IMG/VR virus record: IMGVR_UViG_3300023096_000012
Coordinates: 1 to 36,620 of that record
Direction: 5' to 3' (one strand)
Length of the DNA stretch: 36,620 nucleotides
Source: a virus
The notes under the pieces: model-generated
What the model was told of the DNA's origin: nothing
The model's input: the letters and a program-made list of their open reading frames with translations, nothing else
Database searches by the model: none
Translations under genes and position numbers: made by a program
Shown here: positions 1-10,600 of the stretch, piece after piece
Layout of the letters: every line of letters starts with the position of its first letter
Position numbering within the stretch: position 1 is the stretch's first letter

Positions 1-3000
1 CTTATTTTATTTATAAATTGATTTACATCTATTTTTATTGTAGAAGTTACTTGACCATTTTCAATAAATCCTTGACCTACTACATTTTGTAAACTTTCTT
101 TTGTGAAAGGATTGTTTTTAGTAATTGTCTCTTCTCCTGATTTTTGTAAAGTAATTTGAGGAGCCCCTATAAAAGTGATTTTTGCAGTCATTTTTTGAGG
201 TAGCTTTATAAGGCCTTTTTTACCTTTTGTAAACTCGGCCGCAGACTGTCTTAACTCACTTAAAGGTATACCAATTCCTTCCGTACTTTCCTTATCATAA
301 GGCGCAGGAAGTGATCCTAAAAGCTTTCCGTTCTTCATTACATAAATATGAATCTGTTTAGCTAATTCTTTACTTGTCAAACTATCATTGAAAGCATCTG
401 TTGAACTTACAAATAAATCTAATGTGTCCCCATTCTTAACTACATTTACAGCCTCTTCATCTACAGAATAATTAGTTCCGTCAGTTTGTCTGTAATCAAA
501 ATCAGATGGTACATTTTGATATATTTCATTTCCTTGAGAATCTAATCCTAGTAATTGTGAAATGGCCGAAGAATTAGTTCCGAAGTTTTTAATAAGTACA
601 TTTGATTGAGGCGCAACAGCAAGCCATTCTTTTAATGGAATATCTTGTCCCCCTTTGTCATTTATTCTTCCTGTAAGTCTTTGTGCGTTATTTAAATCAA
701 TTTCAAAGGTATTATTTGAATTAACAATCATATTGGAGCCAGGGAAAAAACTTGCTAAAGTTTCTACTCTGATATGACTAAATCTTATATTTTGATTTTT
801 AATTGTAGCTAAAGCATTTGTAGGGGTTTGTAAACCTCTCACAGAAGATCCTAAAGAATTTGCTTGTTCATCTATAGCGTCAACAACAGATTTATAATCT
901 TTATCTAGTAATTCAGTTTTAGTTGTATCTCTGACAGCTTGTGTTTGAAGACTGTCAATTAAATCTAACATTTCCGCAACACTTTGCTCATCATTTGAAA
1001 CTGTTCCTTCTAGTGTTAGCCAGTCATTAAGTCTTGTCTGAAGTATTTTAAGTTGATCTATCTCAGGTATTGTTAATCCTAAATTTTTATAGAAATTTGA
1101 TGGTCTGCTTATAATTCTATCTGTATTAGGCTCTACTCTTCTGTCGATTTTAGAAAGTAGATTTTCGTATGTTTTTATATCTGATTCCGAAGGTTTTGTT
1201 TTTCCCTGCTCGGCCAGATCTGTTCCAAAATATTGAGTTAGATAATCATTTGAACCAATTATTTCAGACACTTTATTTTGTAACTGTTGTAAAGTAGTTA
1301 AATTTTGATTAGGTAACTGTTTTTTTAATTCGTTTATTCTTTGTTGGTACTGATCTCTTAAGTTTGGTTGCGCTGTTTCTCCTAATATATTTAATTGTCC
1401 ATTACTGAATGTTGCTATATTGTATTGTGCGGGAATTCTTTTTCCAAAATCTGTTGGATGATTTTCTACTATATAATTTTCAACAGCATCAACATAGTCC
1501 ATTTTTCTTGCTCCTTCTGGAAGTATATTTTTAGGAAAGGCTATGATAGCTAAATTAGATGCATTAGCATGTCTTACTTTACCATCTATTATTGCAGAGA
1601 TAGTGTCATTTAATGCGTTTTTACTTGTAGATACATTTGTAGTTCCAGCTATATTACTTGCATTAAGACCATTAGCTATAATACCTTCTAAATTGGTGGT
1701 GGTCTGTGTTAAATGTGTAAGAAAAAAGACATCCTCTGGTAATTTATCAATTTGTGATTTAACTCTGTCTTTTAATTCTTGTTTTTGTTGTTCTGTTAAA
1801 TTATCTAAATCTTCCAGTCTATTAATTGTCGGCGCTAAATTAGAAATTAAATTTTGTAAATTATCTATTTCAGTTCTTATGTTTTCTTCCTCTGTTCTAA
1901 CTTCAATTGTAGCCACTGCATTATCTTCTATTTCTTTTTGGTATGCATCATAAATAGCTTGGTCAGCTGAGGGCAATTGAATTCCTTTTCTTACTTCTTC
2001 ACCTAATTGTTGTTTATAAGCTTCTGAAACAGGTTCTCCATTCTCAAATGCTCTTCTTTCTATTAGATTCTGATTTTCCTGAAAAACTACCACTGTATCT
2101 GTTTTCCACTTTTCTAAAATATCTGTGAAATATGAAGCAGTTGATTCATTAAGTTTAGTATTTTTATTCAGTAATTTACTAACCCATCCATTAATAACTT
2201 TTACTCTGGTGTTTGGATTTACAACGGCTTGGGTAGTTTTCTGATAATTTTTAATGTGGTCTACAGCTTTTGATTGTGCCTGTAAAGCTTTTTGAATTTC
2301 AAAGAATTTTTCTGGATCTGATAATTTTATATCTGCTAAAGTTGCTCTTAATTTATCTAAATTTTCATTTTGAGTAGTGAACATGTCAACAGTTATACTT
2401 GCATCTGTATAATTTTTTATGCCTATTGCATCTAAAGCTAATTGTTTTTCCGTTTGTGCTTGTGTTCTTTCTTCTTGTATCGCCGTAATCTCCTTATTTA
2501 TGTCAATTAAAGCGTTTGCACGTACTTTATTATCTTCTGTGTCTGTTAACTTACTTGCTTCAAATTGTCTGTTTAAAACTTCTTTTTCGCGACGATCTAA
2601 TGACTGTAAATGTAAATCTAATTGAGATATTTTTAGAGTTTTTTCTTTTGGCGCTAAATCTAGAACTTGTTGTACATCTAAAGCTTCTGTGATGCTTTCT
2701 ACATTAACTGAATCAGCAACTAAAGATTTAACGTGAGAAATTAAATTTTGATTTATACGCATAGCCGTTTCTCCCATAGTCATACTATAGGCCATTGCTC
2801 TTACTACTTCTCTTGTAGAAGTTTTATCTAATCCTGCGATTTCTGTTTCACCTAATAAAGCTTGAGAATAATTTAAATTCTTTTGATGTTTATCTGAAAT
2901 TTCTTTATACTCAGCTATTTTTTCTTCTTTAAATAGCTGAGCTTGTTCTTCCGCTTCTTGCCCTGTACCTAATCCTAATTCTTTAGCTAATTCGTCATTT

Positions 3001-4829
3001 TTAACAGCATTTATTTGACGTTGGAAATCGAAAAAGCCTTCCTGTACGCTACTTATAGCTTGATTACGTTCTATGTGAGCTATGGCCGATTCCGCATCAG
3101 CTAGTAATTCTCCTGTTAAATCACCTCTTTGTATTGCTTGTTGTTTTGATTCTTGAGAAGCTTGTATTTTATTATTTGCAATTACATTATTTATATGGTT
3201 ATCTGCTGTAAATGCATTAGCGTAATCAACTGTTCTTTGTGTTTCTTCTCTCTCAGCCGTAACATCTCCAAATTTAAATCTTGAATGCACTCCTGCACCT
3301 AATACCCCAACAATAGCTCCTACAAGTCCTTCTGAAAGGCCTTCTTTTGTGCCATAAGTGTCTTGAAGTGCTTCTGTAAATGCATCGGCCACACCATAAG
3401 TTGTTTTTGTTTTTTCGGGGTCAAAAGCATTTAGCATGTATTTTTCGGCAGTTTGTGAAACAACTCTTTGTCCCATTTCTTCTTGTGCTTCTGGAATTGC
3501 TGCACCTAATACTCCCCAAACTTTACCTGCTATTCTCTGTCCTTTAGTTGCCTCTAAAGCTTTATACAATATTTTACCTTCTTCTGTAATTGTTTTATCA
3601 AATCCAATACCTAGTAGACTTCTTTTTAGAAAACTATTACCTACATTTGGATTCACTGTTTTTCCTATTAATGCATTTCCAAATTGGGCTAAATTAGAGG
3701 TTCCTACAATAATCATATTAGCCCCAAAAACATAATTTCCTGTTGTGGTTAATTGATCTTTGAAAGCAGAATATTCTTCAGGTGTCGGGTCAACTCCATT
3801 TACTTTTTGATAATTTTCAAGCCAGTCATGTTCTGTGGAATTCATATATTGGCGTGCTTCCATTCCAGCCTCATAACCTGCTGAACGTGTTGCTACCAAA
3901 GCTACATCCGCTATTTTTCTTATTTTATATGCATTTATAGAAGTAGTTTTATTTATCTCTCCTATCTTACCTAATACCTGATCACTTACTTTTCTACCTA
4001 ACGCTGTAGTTTCTGCTTCTAGTAAGGCTGTAGATGATCCTTTAGACAATATTTTTGCCGCGTTTAAAGCTTCTAAAGTTTTTGCTTCCCCTCCAGCTCC
4101 TTTAATTGTCCACTTTGCTAATTTTGCTAATTGACTTTCTTGCGCTAATAACCCTACTCCTCCTGTTGCCGCTGTCCATATTCCCTCTGAAATAAGTAAT
4201 CCCGCTGTAAATGACAGTCCTCCAAATACTTTATCTGCCCAGAAATTAGTTGTAGCTACCTGACCAAATAAACTTGCATTATTTTCTTGTTCTGTATAAT
4301 AATTTGGTAATTTGTAGTCAAGTTTAACATTCAAATCATCAAGATAATTGTTGAAATCTGTATTATATGCTTCAGATAAACTTCCTTTAGATATCCCTTC
4401 AACTAAACTATCAACAACTCCTAAAGTCCCTCCTAATACAGCAACACCTGTTTTACCAAGTAACTTACCAAATCCGTTTGTCCATTTTTCAGATGTTGTT
4501 TGTTGTTGTGCCAGTCTTTCTTGGTTATTTGTGCCTGGGATAAAATTCTCATACCTTCCTATATATTCTCCATTAGAAAGAGGCGTGTAAGCTTCATTGT
4601 AAGACTCATTAGCATATCCCTTCAATGCTCTTGGCTCTTCTTTAAATTGACTTCCAAATAAAGAGGGTGCTTGTGCAAATGGATTTGAAGATAAGTCAGG
4701 CTGAACTTCTTTTTTCCTTACATCTTGTGCAATAAAAGTGGTAGGTGTAGTAATAACAGGAGCCACTGTTGCATCTGCTAGTAATTGAGTATCTATTGGA
4801 TTATAACCTGCTGTAGTTGGTTCTGCCAT
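1..4829 (-). CDS. Giant virion/ejected protein, 3' end outside window
   Basis: The reading frame opens at an ATG at 4829 (MAEPTTAGYNPIDTQ...) and stays open for 1609 codons to the left edge, so the C-terminus is missing. It starts 4 nt after the stop of the 886-aa gene. The N-terminal quarter is Gln/Pro-rich, followed by Gly/Ala-rich hydrophobic stretches around residues 115-145 and 195-220 that could insert into a membrane. The middle (about residues 480-1000) is largely charged and helical with coiled-coil character. Near residues 1028-1135 a segment reading FFLTHLTQTTTNLEGIIANGL, followed later by IPAQYNIATF, recalls ADP-ribosyltransferase-like folds, but weakly. Position at the end of the tail genes and size fit proteins that are packaged and ejected with the DNA (crAss-like cargo or virion RNA polymerase neighbours). 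I do not recognise polymerase motifs in the visible part. Coding status is certain; function is inferred. Confidence 0.85.
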   Translation of the reverse strand, partial: MAEPTTAGYNPIDTQLLADATVAPVITTPTTFIAQDVRKKEVQPDLSSNPFAQAPSLFGSQFKEEPRALKGYANESYNEAYTPLSNGEYIGRYENFIPGTNNQERLAQQQTTSEKWTNGFGKLLGKTGVAVLGGTLGVVDSLVEGISKGSLSEAYNTDFNNYLDDLNVKLDYKLPNYYTEQENNASLFGQVATTNFWADKVFGGLSFTAGLLISEGIWTAATGGVGLLAQESQLAKLAKWTIKGAGGEAKTLEALNAAKILSKGSSTALLEAETTALGRKVSDQVLGKIGEINKTTSINAYKIRKIADVALVATRSAGYEAGMEARQYMNSTEHDWLENYQKVNGVDPTPEEYSAFKDQLTTTGNYVFGANMIIVGTSNLAQFGNALIGKTVNPNVGNSFLKRSLLGIGFDKTITEEGKILYKALEATKGQRIAGKVWGVLGAAIPEAQEEMGQRVVSQTAEKYMLNAFDPEKTKTTYGVADAFTEALQDTYGTKEGLSEGLVGAIVGVLGAGVHSRFKFGDVTAEREETQRTVDYANAFTADNHINNVIANNKIQASQESKQQAIQRGDLTGELLADAESAIAHIERNQAISSVQEGFFDFQRQINAVKNDELAKELGLGTGQEAEEQAQLFKEEKIAEYKEISDKHQKNLNYSQALLGETEIAGLDKTSTREVVRAMAYSMTMGETAMRINQNLISHVKSLVADSVNVESITEALDVQQVLDLAPKEKTLKISQLDLHLQSLDRREKEVLNRQFEASKLTDTEDNKVRANALIDINKEITAIQEERTQAQTEKQLALDAIGIKNYTDASITVDMFTTQNENLDKLRATLADIKLSDPEKFFEIQKALQAQSKAVDHIKNYQKTTQAVVNPNTRVKVINGWVSKLLNKNTKLNESTASYFTDILEKWKTDTVVVFQENQNLIERRAFENGEPVSEAYKQQLGEEVRKGIQLPSADQAIYDAYQKEIEDNAVATIEVRTEEENIRTEIDNLQNLISNLAPTINRLEDLDNLTEQQKQELKDRVKSQIDKLPEDVFFLTHLTQTTTNLEGIIANGLNASNIAGTTNVSTSKNALNDTISAIIDGKVRHANASNLAIIAFPKNILPEGARKMDYVDAVENYIVENHPTDFGKRIPAQYNIATFSNGQLNILGETAQPNLRDQYQQRINELKKQLPNQNLTTLQQLQNKVSEIIGSNDYLTQYFGTDLAEQGKTKPSESDIKTYENLLSKIDRRVEPNTDRIISRPSNFYKNLGLTIPEIDQLKILQTRLNDWLTLEGTVSNDEQSVAEMLDLIDSLQTQAVRDTTKTELLDKDYKSVVDAIDEQANSLGSSVRGLQTPTNALATIKNQNIRFSHIRVETLASFFPGSNMIVNSNNTFEIDLNNAQRLTGRINDKGGQDIPLKEWLAVAPQSNVLIKNFGTNSSAISQLLGLDSQGNEIYQNVPSDFDYRQTDGTNYSVDEEAVNVVKNGDTLDLFVSSTDAFNDSLTSKELAKQIHIYVMKNGKLLGSLPAPYDKESTEGIGIPLSELRQSAAEFTKGKKGLIKLPQKMTAKITFIGAPQITLQKSGEETITKNNPFTKESLQNVVGQGFIENGQVTSTIKIDVNQFINKI

Positions 4830-4833
4830 GTTC

Positions 4834-7494
4834 TTATTTTAGTCTGTTTAAAACTGTGTCTATTTCTTTAGGGTTTTGCTGTAGGTATTCTAATACTGCT
4901 TCTCCAACTAATATTTGTGGATATTGTTTAATAAATAAAAGAAGTTGTTTATCCATTACTTGTTTACCTGTCTCTGTTTCACTTAGAAGTAATGGCGCTC
5001 CTCCTTTTTTAAGAGATACAGAAGTTGTCCATTGTCCTTGAACTGGAGTGGCACTAACTGTAAATTTATTGTAAGCATCTTTTGACATTAATGCTGTTAA
5101 AGCTTCAATTTTTTCTGCGGGAATTAACGCTTGTAATTTTTGTTTATATACTTGGTCTGTTGTTGGTTGAGTTAAAAAATAACTTGGATTAACTTTAGAA
5201 CCCATTTGAAAATTCGCTCCTAATGTACCTGAAATAAAATTACTTGCTTTGTTTAAGGCTGATTTTTGTTGTATATCTAAAAATTGAATATTTTCATTAT
5301 TTATAGGAGTTGTGTAATTACCTGCTGTAACTTGTCTGGATTGCGCTTCATTTAAAGCCTGTGCATTTAAAACATTATATAAATCATCTCCTCTTTTAAC
5401 TGTGTATGTTCTGGCACTTCCAAATATTCCTTTGACACCTTCTTTTAGACCTGATTGTATAACTTCAAAACTTCCATCATCTGTTCTTCTAAAACTAAGT
5501 CCTTTTTTGGGATCAAAAGCTACTTCTCCTTCCATTTGAGGAATTGCGTTAATTATCTGTTCTTTTACTTTATCATTAGTAACTGTTGCTAACTTATTTG
5601 TTGTTACAATTCCTTTTCCTTTATCGGCCACTATTTTATTTCTTCCTGACAAAGAGTCTTCTCTTAAACTGACAGATCCGAATGGATTTAAAGTTGTTCT
5701 CACTCCCGCTCTATCTGCTAGGGTCTCTAAGCCATTTAATACATTTTCAAAAACTGGTATTTTTGTAGGATCTGCCAATAATGTTTTTTGAAGATTATCC
5801 CACCCTCCGTTTTTATTTACAAAGTCTTGTGCTTGCCTTACTTCAGGAGAATCTGCTGTTTTACTCATTATAGGTATACCATAAGCCCCTGTTGTCTCCA
5901 CTCTTCCTAAAGAATTTAGTTTTTGTCTAAGAGAGCTTACATATTTCGCAGGATCTTGTTTGAACACATTTACTGTTTGTGTATTAGATTCTTTTAAAAC
6001 TGAGGCCATATCGTTTCTTCTAACATAAGCTTCTAACATTTGAGAATACTGTTCTGGAAATAAGTTAGATAAACCTGATTTGCTAAATGCTGTCTTTGCA
6101 GCAGTTGCTGGAGCATATCCGCTCTTTATAGCTTCTGCATAATTTGCTTGATATGATTTTTTAGTATTATCATCTATTCCTCCTCCTTGTAGTGTATTAT
6201 TCGCCAAAGAAACAATTCCAACACTTTCTGTAGCAAAATCTTTTACTAATGTAGTATATGGATTAGTTTCATCTACATTTTCCACAGGTAAGTTTGAAAG
6301 AGAAACTCCTGTACCTGACCCAACTGCACCTACGGCTTTTTTACTTATTTCTTGTTGTAGTTTTGTCATTTCTAAAGAATGCTTTTGTACCGCTCTTGAT
6401 TCGGCAGAATACTTAAGTTCTAAATCTTTAGCGTCATAAAAAGCAGCATCCGTATCATAAGTAACAGAGGTTTTAGCTCCTGCCATTTTTGCAAAAGTAG
6501 TTTTCCAATTTGTAGTTTCTAAAAATCCCCCTATAGAAGCAGAATTATTAGGGTCAATGCTTTTAAAACTTTGTAAATATTGTGATTTTCTGTCTTCTTC
6601 TGCTGTTTTATTTCTAAATGCTTGGTTTCTTTGTTCCTGTGTTAAGTTTTTATTATTGTAATCTACATTATATTTTTCAATATTTGCATTTAAGTTTTCT
6701 TCTACGTTTTTTGTATATAATTTAAATGCTTCTTGAGCAACTGCTAATCCATTTTCTCCTTGGTATTTAGCCCAACCATTTATCTGTAATTGTTTTCCTT
6801 CTTGTGGGGATAGTATTTGAGGCATGTAAGCCAATATTTCAGATTCTGTAAGTCCTTTAACAGAAGTTGTTTTTGTTCTTCTTACACCATCACTATCAGT
6901 AAACGGAATTTCAACTGTTTCTTCTCCTTTTAGTTCTTTAAATGCCTTTGCTTTTTCTAAGGCCGATTTATTTACATCAATGTAGTTTGTATATTGAAGT
7001 GCTCCAATTTTATCAACCTTATTACCCTGAGCATCTCTACCTTGAAGATAGTTAGCAATTCCTGCTTGCTCTTGGGCAAATGCATAATTTACATCCGAAT
7101 AACTACCATCGTTTTTCTCTCTTTTTTTCTTTATTTCCGTGTCAAAATTACGAATAGACTGTGAAATACCAATTTGATCTAAAGTATAATCATCAATGGC
7201 CATATTGGTATAGGCATTGATTTTATTTGTTAACCCACTTTTTGCCCAATTTATTTTACCACTTTTATTTACTTCATCAATAAGTCCTTGTACATTTTGA
7301 GCAAATCTATCTTTGTCTTCTTGTCGCAATAATAGATTTTCCTGCACTTTTAATTGAGCAAGATTATTATTATACTTTTGTAATCCGTTATCGTACTTAC
7401 CCTGATTAACAGAAAGTGCCTGATTAAGTAAATTTAGATTTATTGGACTTTGATATTCTTGTGGAGTATCAGGAGTGGATAAATAAGATGCCAT
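4834..7494 (-). CDS. Large coiled-coil internal virion (cargo) protein
   Basis: The product is 886 aa when started at the ATG at 7494 (MASYLSTPDTPQEYQ). The frame extends 8 codons upstream to a TTG at 7518, but the ATG is preferred. The N-terminal 150 residues are helical and Gln/Asn/Lys-rich, and further helical stretches cover much of residues 250-400; no transmembrane segment or catalytic motif is evident. It lies between two other very large proteins at the end of the tail gene run, the position of ejected internal proteins in podoviruses. An 85-nt gap with a candidate promoter (7550-7581) precedes it, so it may be transcribed together with the giant gene downstream, independently of the lysozyme operon. 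No family name can be given with confidence. Confidence 0.85.
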   Translation of the reverse strand: MASYLSTPDTPQEYQSPINLNLLNQALSVNQGKYDNGLQKYNNNLAQLKVQENLLLRQEDKDRFAQNVQGLIDEVNKSGKINWAKSGLTNKINAYTNMAIDDYTLDQIGISQSIRNFDTEIKKKREKNDGSYSDVNYAFAQEQAGIANYLQGRDAQGNKVDKIGALQYTNYIDVNKSALEKAKAFKELKGEETVEIPFTDSDGVRRTKTTSVKGLTESEILAYMPQILSPQEGKQLQINGWAKYQGENGLAVAQEAFKLYTKNVEENLNANIEKYNVDYNNKNLTQEQRNQAFRNKTAEEDRKSQYLQSFKSIDPNNSASIGGFLETTNWKTTFAKMAGAKTSVTYDTDAAFYDAKDLELKYSAESRAVQKHSLEMTKLQQEISKKAVGAVGSGTGVSLSNLPVENVDETNPYTTLVKDFATESVGIVSLANNTLQGGGIDDNTKKSYQANYAEAIKSGYAPATAAKTAFSKSGLSNLFPEQYSQMLEAYVRRNDMASVLKESNTQTVNVFKQDPAKYVSSLRQKLNSLGRVETTGAYGIPIMSKTADSPEVRQAQDFVNKNGGWDNLQKTLLADPTKIPVFENVLNGLETLADRAGVRTTLNPFGSVSLREDSLSGRNKIVADKGKGIVTTNKLATVTNDKVKEQIINAIPQMEGEVAFDPKKGLSFRRTDDGSFEVIQSGLKEGVKGIFGSARTYTVKRGDDLYNVLNAQALNEAQSRQVTAGNYTTPINNENIQFLDIQQKSALNKASNFISGTLGANFQMGSKVNPSYFLTQPTTDQVYKQKLQALIPAEKIEALTALMSKDAYNKFTVSATPVQGQWTTSVSLKKGGAPLLLSETETGKQVMDKQLLLFIKQYPQILVGEAVLEYLQQNPKEIDTVLNRLK

Positions 7495-7549
7495 ATATTG
7501 TTGTTTATTAAAACGCAAAATCCCACCCTATTTATATAAGATGGAATTG

Positions 7550-7581
7550 CGAAATTACGTTATTTATTTGAGATTTGCAAA
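7550..7581 (-). promoter_or_regulatory. Candidate Bacteroidota-type promoter
   Basis: Read on the minus strand, TTTG (7578-7581) is followed after exactly 20 nt by TAATTTCG (7550-7557), one mismatch from the Bacteroidota -7 element TAnnTTTG. It sits in the 85-nt gap between the 1109-aa and 886-aa genes, one of the few real intergenic gaps here. Initiation near 7543-7545 would give a leader of about 50 nt before the ATG at 7494. It has the same spacing as the two better promoters at 14191 and 24195, which supports it. Confidence 0.5.
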
Positions 7582-7603
7582 TTAATTATTTTTTGCACTA
7601 CGT

Positions 7604-10600
7604 TTAAGCTCTTTGAGCGCCTCCAAAACGTTTCTTTTTAGCTTGGACATTGAATTTTTGTAAAGTTTTCTTTGCATCTAATAATCTTTGATACTCGTCT
7701 TGTGGACTTGCGCTGTAATTAGTAGCTAAATCTAAATTAGTCATAGCAACTCCATCAGGGGTATATCTAGCATTATCATACATGGAGTTTATTAGGTTTA
7801 CAGAGTTTACAGTGTTATAATTACCTAAATTCACTTTTTGAGCAGTATTATAATAATTTCTAAGATTCTGTTGAGTTATTGCATCGGCTTTTAATATTCT
7901 ACCTTCATAACTTAATAAATCACTAGCTCTTGCGTCTTCCTCTCTGGCTTGTATTTGTGCATTTGCTGCATTGGCCTGAAATGTAGAAGCTTGATTTTGT
8001 CCTGCAACTTGACCCATTACATTATTTAATTGAGCTTGTGTATTAGCCTGTACTTGTGCTATTGCCGAGGCTCTTTGCGCGTCTGGCAAACTATTTAAAC
8101 TCTCTATTGTTGAAGCTTCTTGTCTTCTGATTTCATTAACTTGCGCATCAGGTGAAACTAATGGCGCTTCAATTCTATCATATCTTCTATTTATTTTTAA
8201 AGCTCCTTGTAAACTATCTGGTAATAAAGGACTTTGATCAGGTAAATTTAGTAGTCCCTGTGTATTTATTTCCTGATTGTTTGCTGTAAATGATGGAAGT
8301 TTATTGGTTGGAGAAGGCTTGGTTGCCAGAGGTCTTGAATCACGCGTTACTTCTGCAATTCCATAATCAGCTGATGTATCTCCAATAAGTCCTTCAATGT
8401 TATCTAAATTCTTAATACTTGGAGCAGAAAGTTTAGCTCTTAAAGGTGAGTTTTTTAGTTGTTTAACTGTTAGTATTCCATTGTCGGCCAACAACTGTTT
8501 TTCTTCTGGTGTTACTAGGTTGATTTGCATTGAATATCTTCCAGAAGTAAAATTACCTAATTTTTCATCATACCCTCTAATAGCTCTAGACTGATCTGTT
8601 TCTCCTGTTGTATCTGGTAAAAAAGTCTCTTCTGTTAAATATCTTTGAGCTTCTTTAACTGCATCTGAATTAAAGTTATTAGGGTTATTTATGATAGTTT
8701 GAGCCGAGTCTTTCATATTCTCATCTATCAATCTTTGTACATTCCCTACAATTTCAGATTGTTTGTTTAAAGGCACATTCCCTTTTAACTTTACATTTCC
8801 TTTTGAGTCAACTGTTATCAATTGTTTAAATCCAGGATCAGAGTTAATAATATTTGGAAAATTATTATACAGATTTTGAAGAGCTTCTTGTGTTTTAACA
8901 ACTCCATAAGCTTCTGTATTAGCTGATTGCTGTTCTCGAATATTCTTACTGTAAGGATTTAAGTTACTAGTTACATTGGCTGTTCTATTTCCTCCGTTTT
9001 GGAATTCATAAAGTAATTCTTTTACTTTTTCTTGCGGAAGATTATATTTTTTAGAATATTCTATAATCATATCCCCATTATAAAGGCCTCCGTTTTGCAT
9101 AATGGGTTTTGTAATTTCCTCTGCATTATGGCCTACTTTAGAATATTCTTGTAAATTAAATACTTCATCAAAAAAGCTTTTACGCGCTTCTATTATAGGT
9201 AATTTCTCTTGCTCTAATTCTTGAAATTCTTCAGTTAGGAAGTTTACATTAATTCTAATTGTATCTTCTAAATTAGGATTATGTAATAGTTTATCTGCTT
9301 GTTTTTGAAGTTTTGAAGCTATATCTTCTTGTTCTTTAAGAATTTTATCAAGTCCTGTTTTTCTATTGAATTTGTCAATTACATCTGCATAAGTGTTTGT
9401 AGACTTAACCCCTAAATCATATTCTTCATTAAATTTTTTAGCGCCGTCTTTACCTATTTTTAAATGGTCGGAAATAATTTGAGAGTCTTCTGGTAATTGT
9501 TCTGCTGTAAGCTCGACACCCCCTCTCTCGTGGGTATTACCTAAAACTTTTTGAACTGTTCCATCTGGTTTTTTAATTATTTCATTGACTTCAAGCTCGG
9601 CAACTTTTTCTCCTTCTGGAGTTTCAGCTACATATTCCCCTGTCGCTACCTTATTTTCGTCTTTTTTTTTTAATCTCCCCCCGTCTTTCATAAATGCTTG
9701 AGGCTCTTGAACAGGTGGTGCTTGACTTTGTTGTAAGGTAGAAACCATTTCTTGAAGTGCAGCTTGCTGTTGGTCTGGTGGTAATTGTTGTAGTTCAGCC
9801 ATTATTGCTTGTGGGTCTTGGCCTGTAGATTCTGCAAAAGCTATTACAATATCTTCTGGGCTAGGAGTTGATTGTTGCCCGCCTTCCTGAAAATATCCAC
9901 CTATTTGTAAAGACTGAGTTGCAGGTACAGAAGCTTGTCTTGCTTTCTGTTGATACTCATTTAAAATATTTTGTCTTCTATTGGCTGTACCTAATCCTGA
10001 AACAAGATTTCTTCCTAATCCTGTTGCTAATTTAGTTGCTGAGACTCCGATATCAAAAGCATTTCCTGTTCCTATACCTTGGCCTAATTTATAAGCTGCG
10101 CTAGGAATATCGAAGCCTCCATATGGGTTAAAATAAGAAAAATTTTCTGTTACATTTGGTGTTTGAGTAGGCGTTTGTAGTGGGTTTCCATTCATGTCGT
10201 ATTGATCTCTTTGATCTACAACACCATCTCCATTATTATCCCCTTGAATATATTCTGATCCTGTATCTTGGACTCCATAAGTATTAGGAGTTGTAATTTG
10301 AGGTGGAGTAGAATATGGTGATAGTTCATTAGGATTATAAGTAAATCCATTATTTGTAGTATTTGGCAGAGGATATTGTTGAGCTAATTGACTAGAATAA
10401 GTGCCAAATTCATTAGTGTCAAACTGATTTGTTGTTGGTGGTTGCAGTGTTATTGGTTGGGGGGTATAACCTAGATTACTAGGCGCTGTAAAGTTACCTC
10501 CTATTTGCATAGAAGCCATACCTGTTGCAGTAGTGCCTTGACGGTTTTGATATTGTTGGTAAGCAGGGGAAGTTTGGTATGTTTTCCATTGACTGTAAGG

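Noticed and set aside
1543-5041. Plus-strand reading frames of 68-136 aa over the large minus-strand genes
   Set aside because: They are antisense shadows of long continuous minus-strand coding frames, with hydrophobic Ser/Leu-rich content typical of such shadows.
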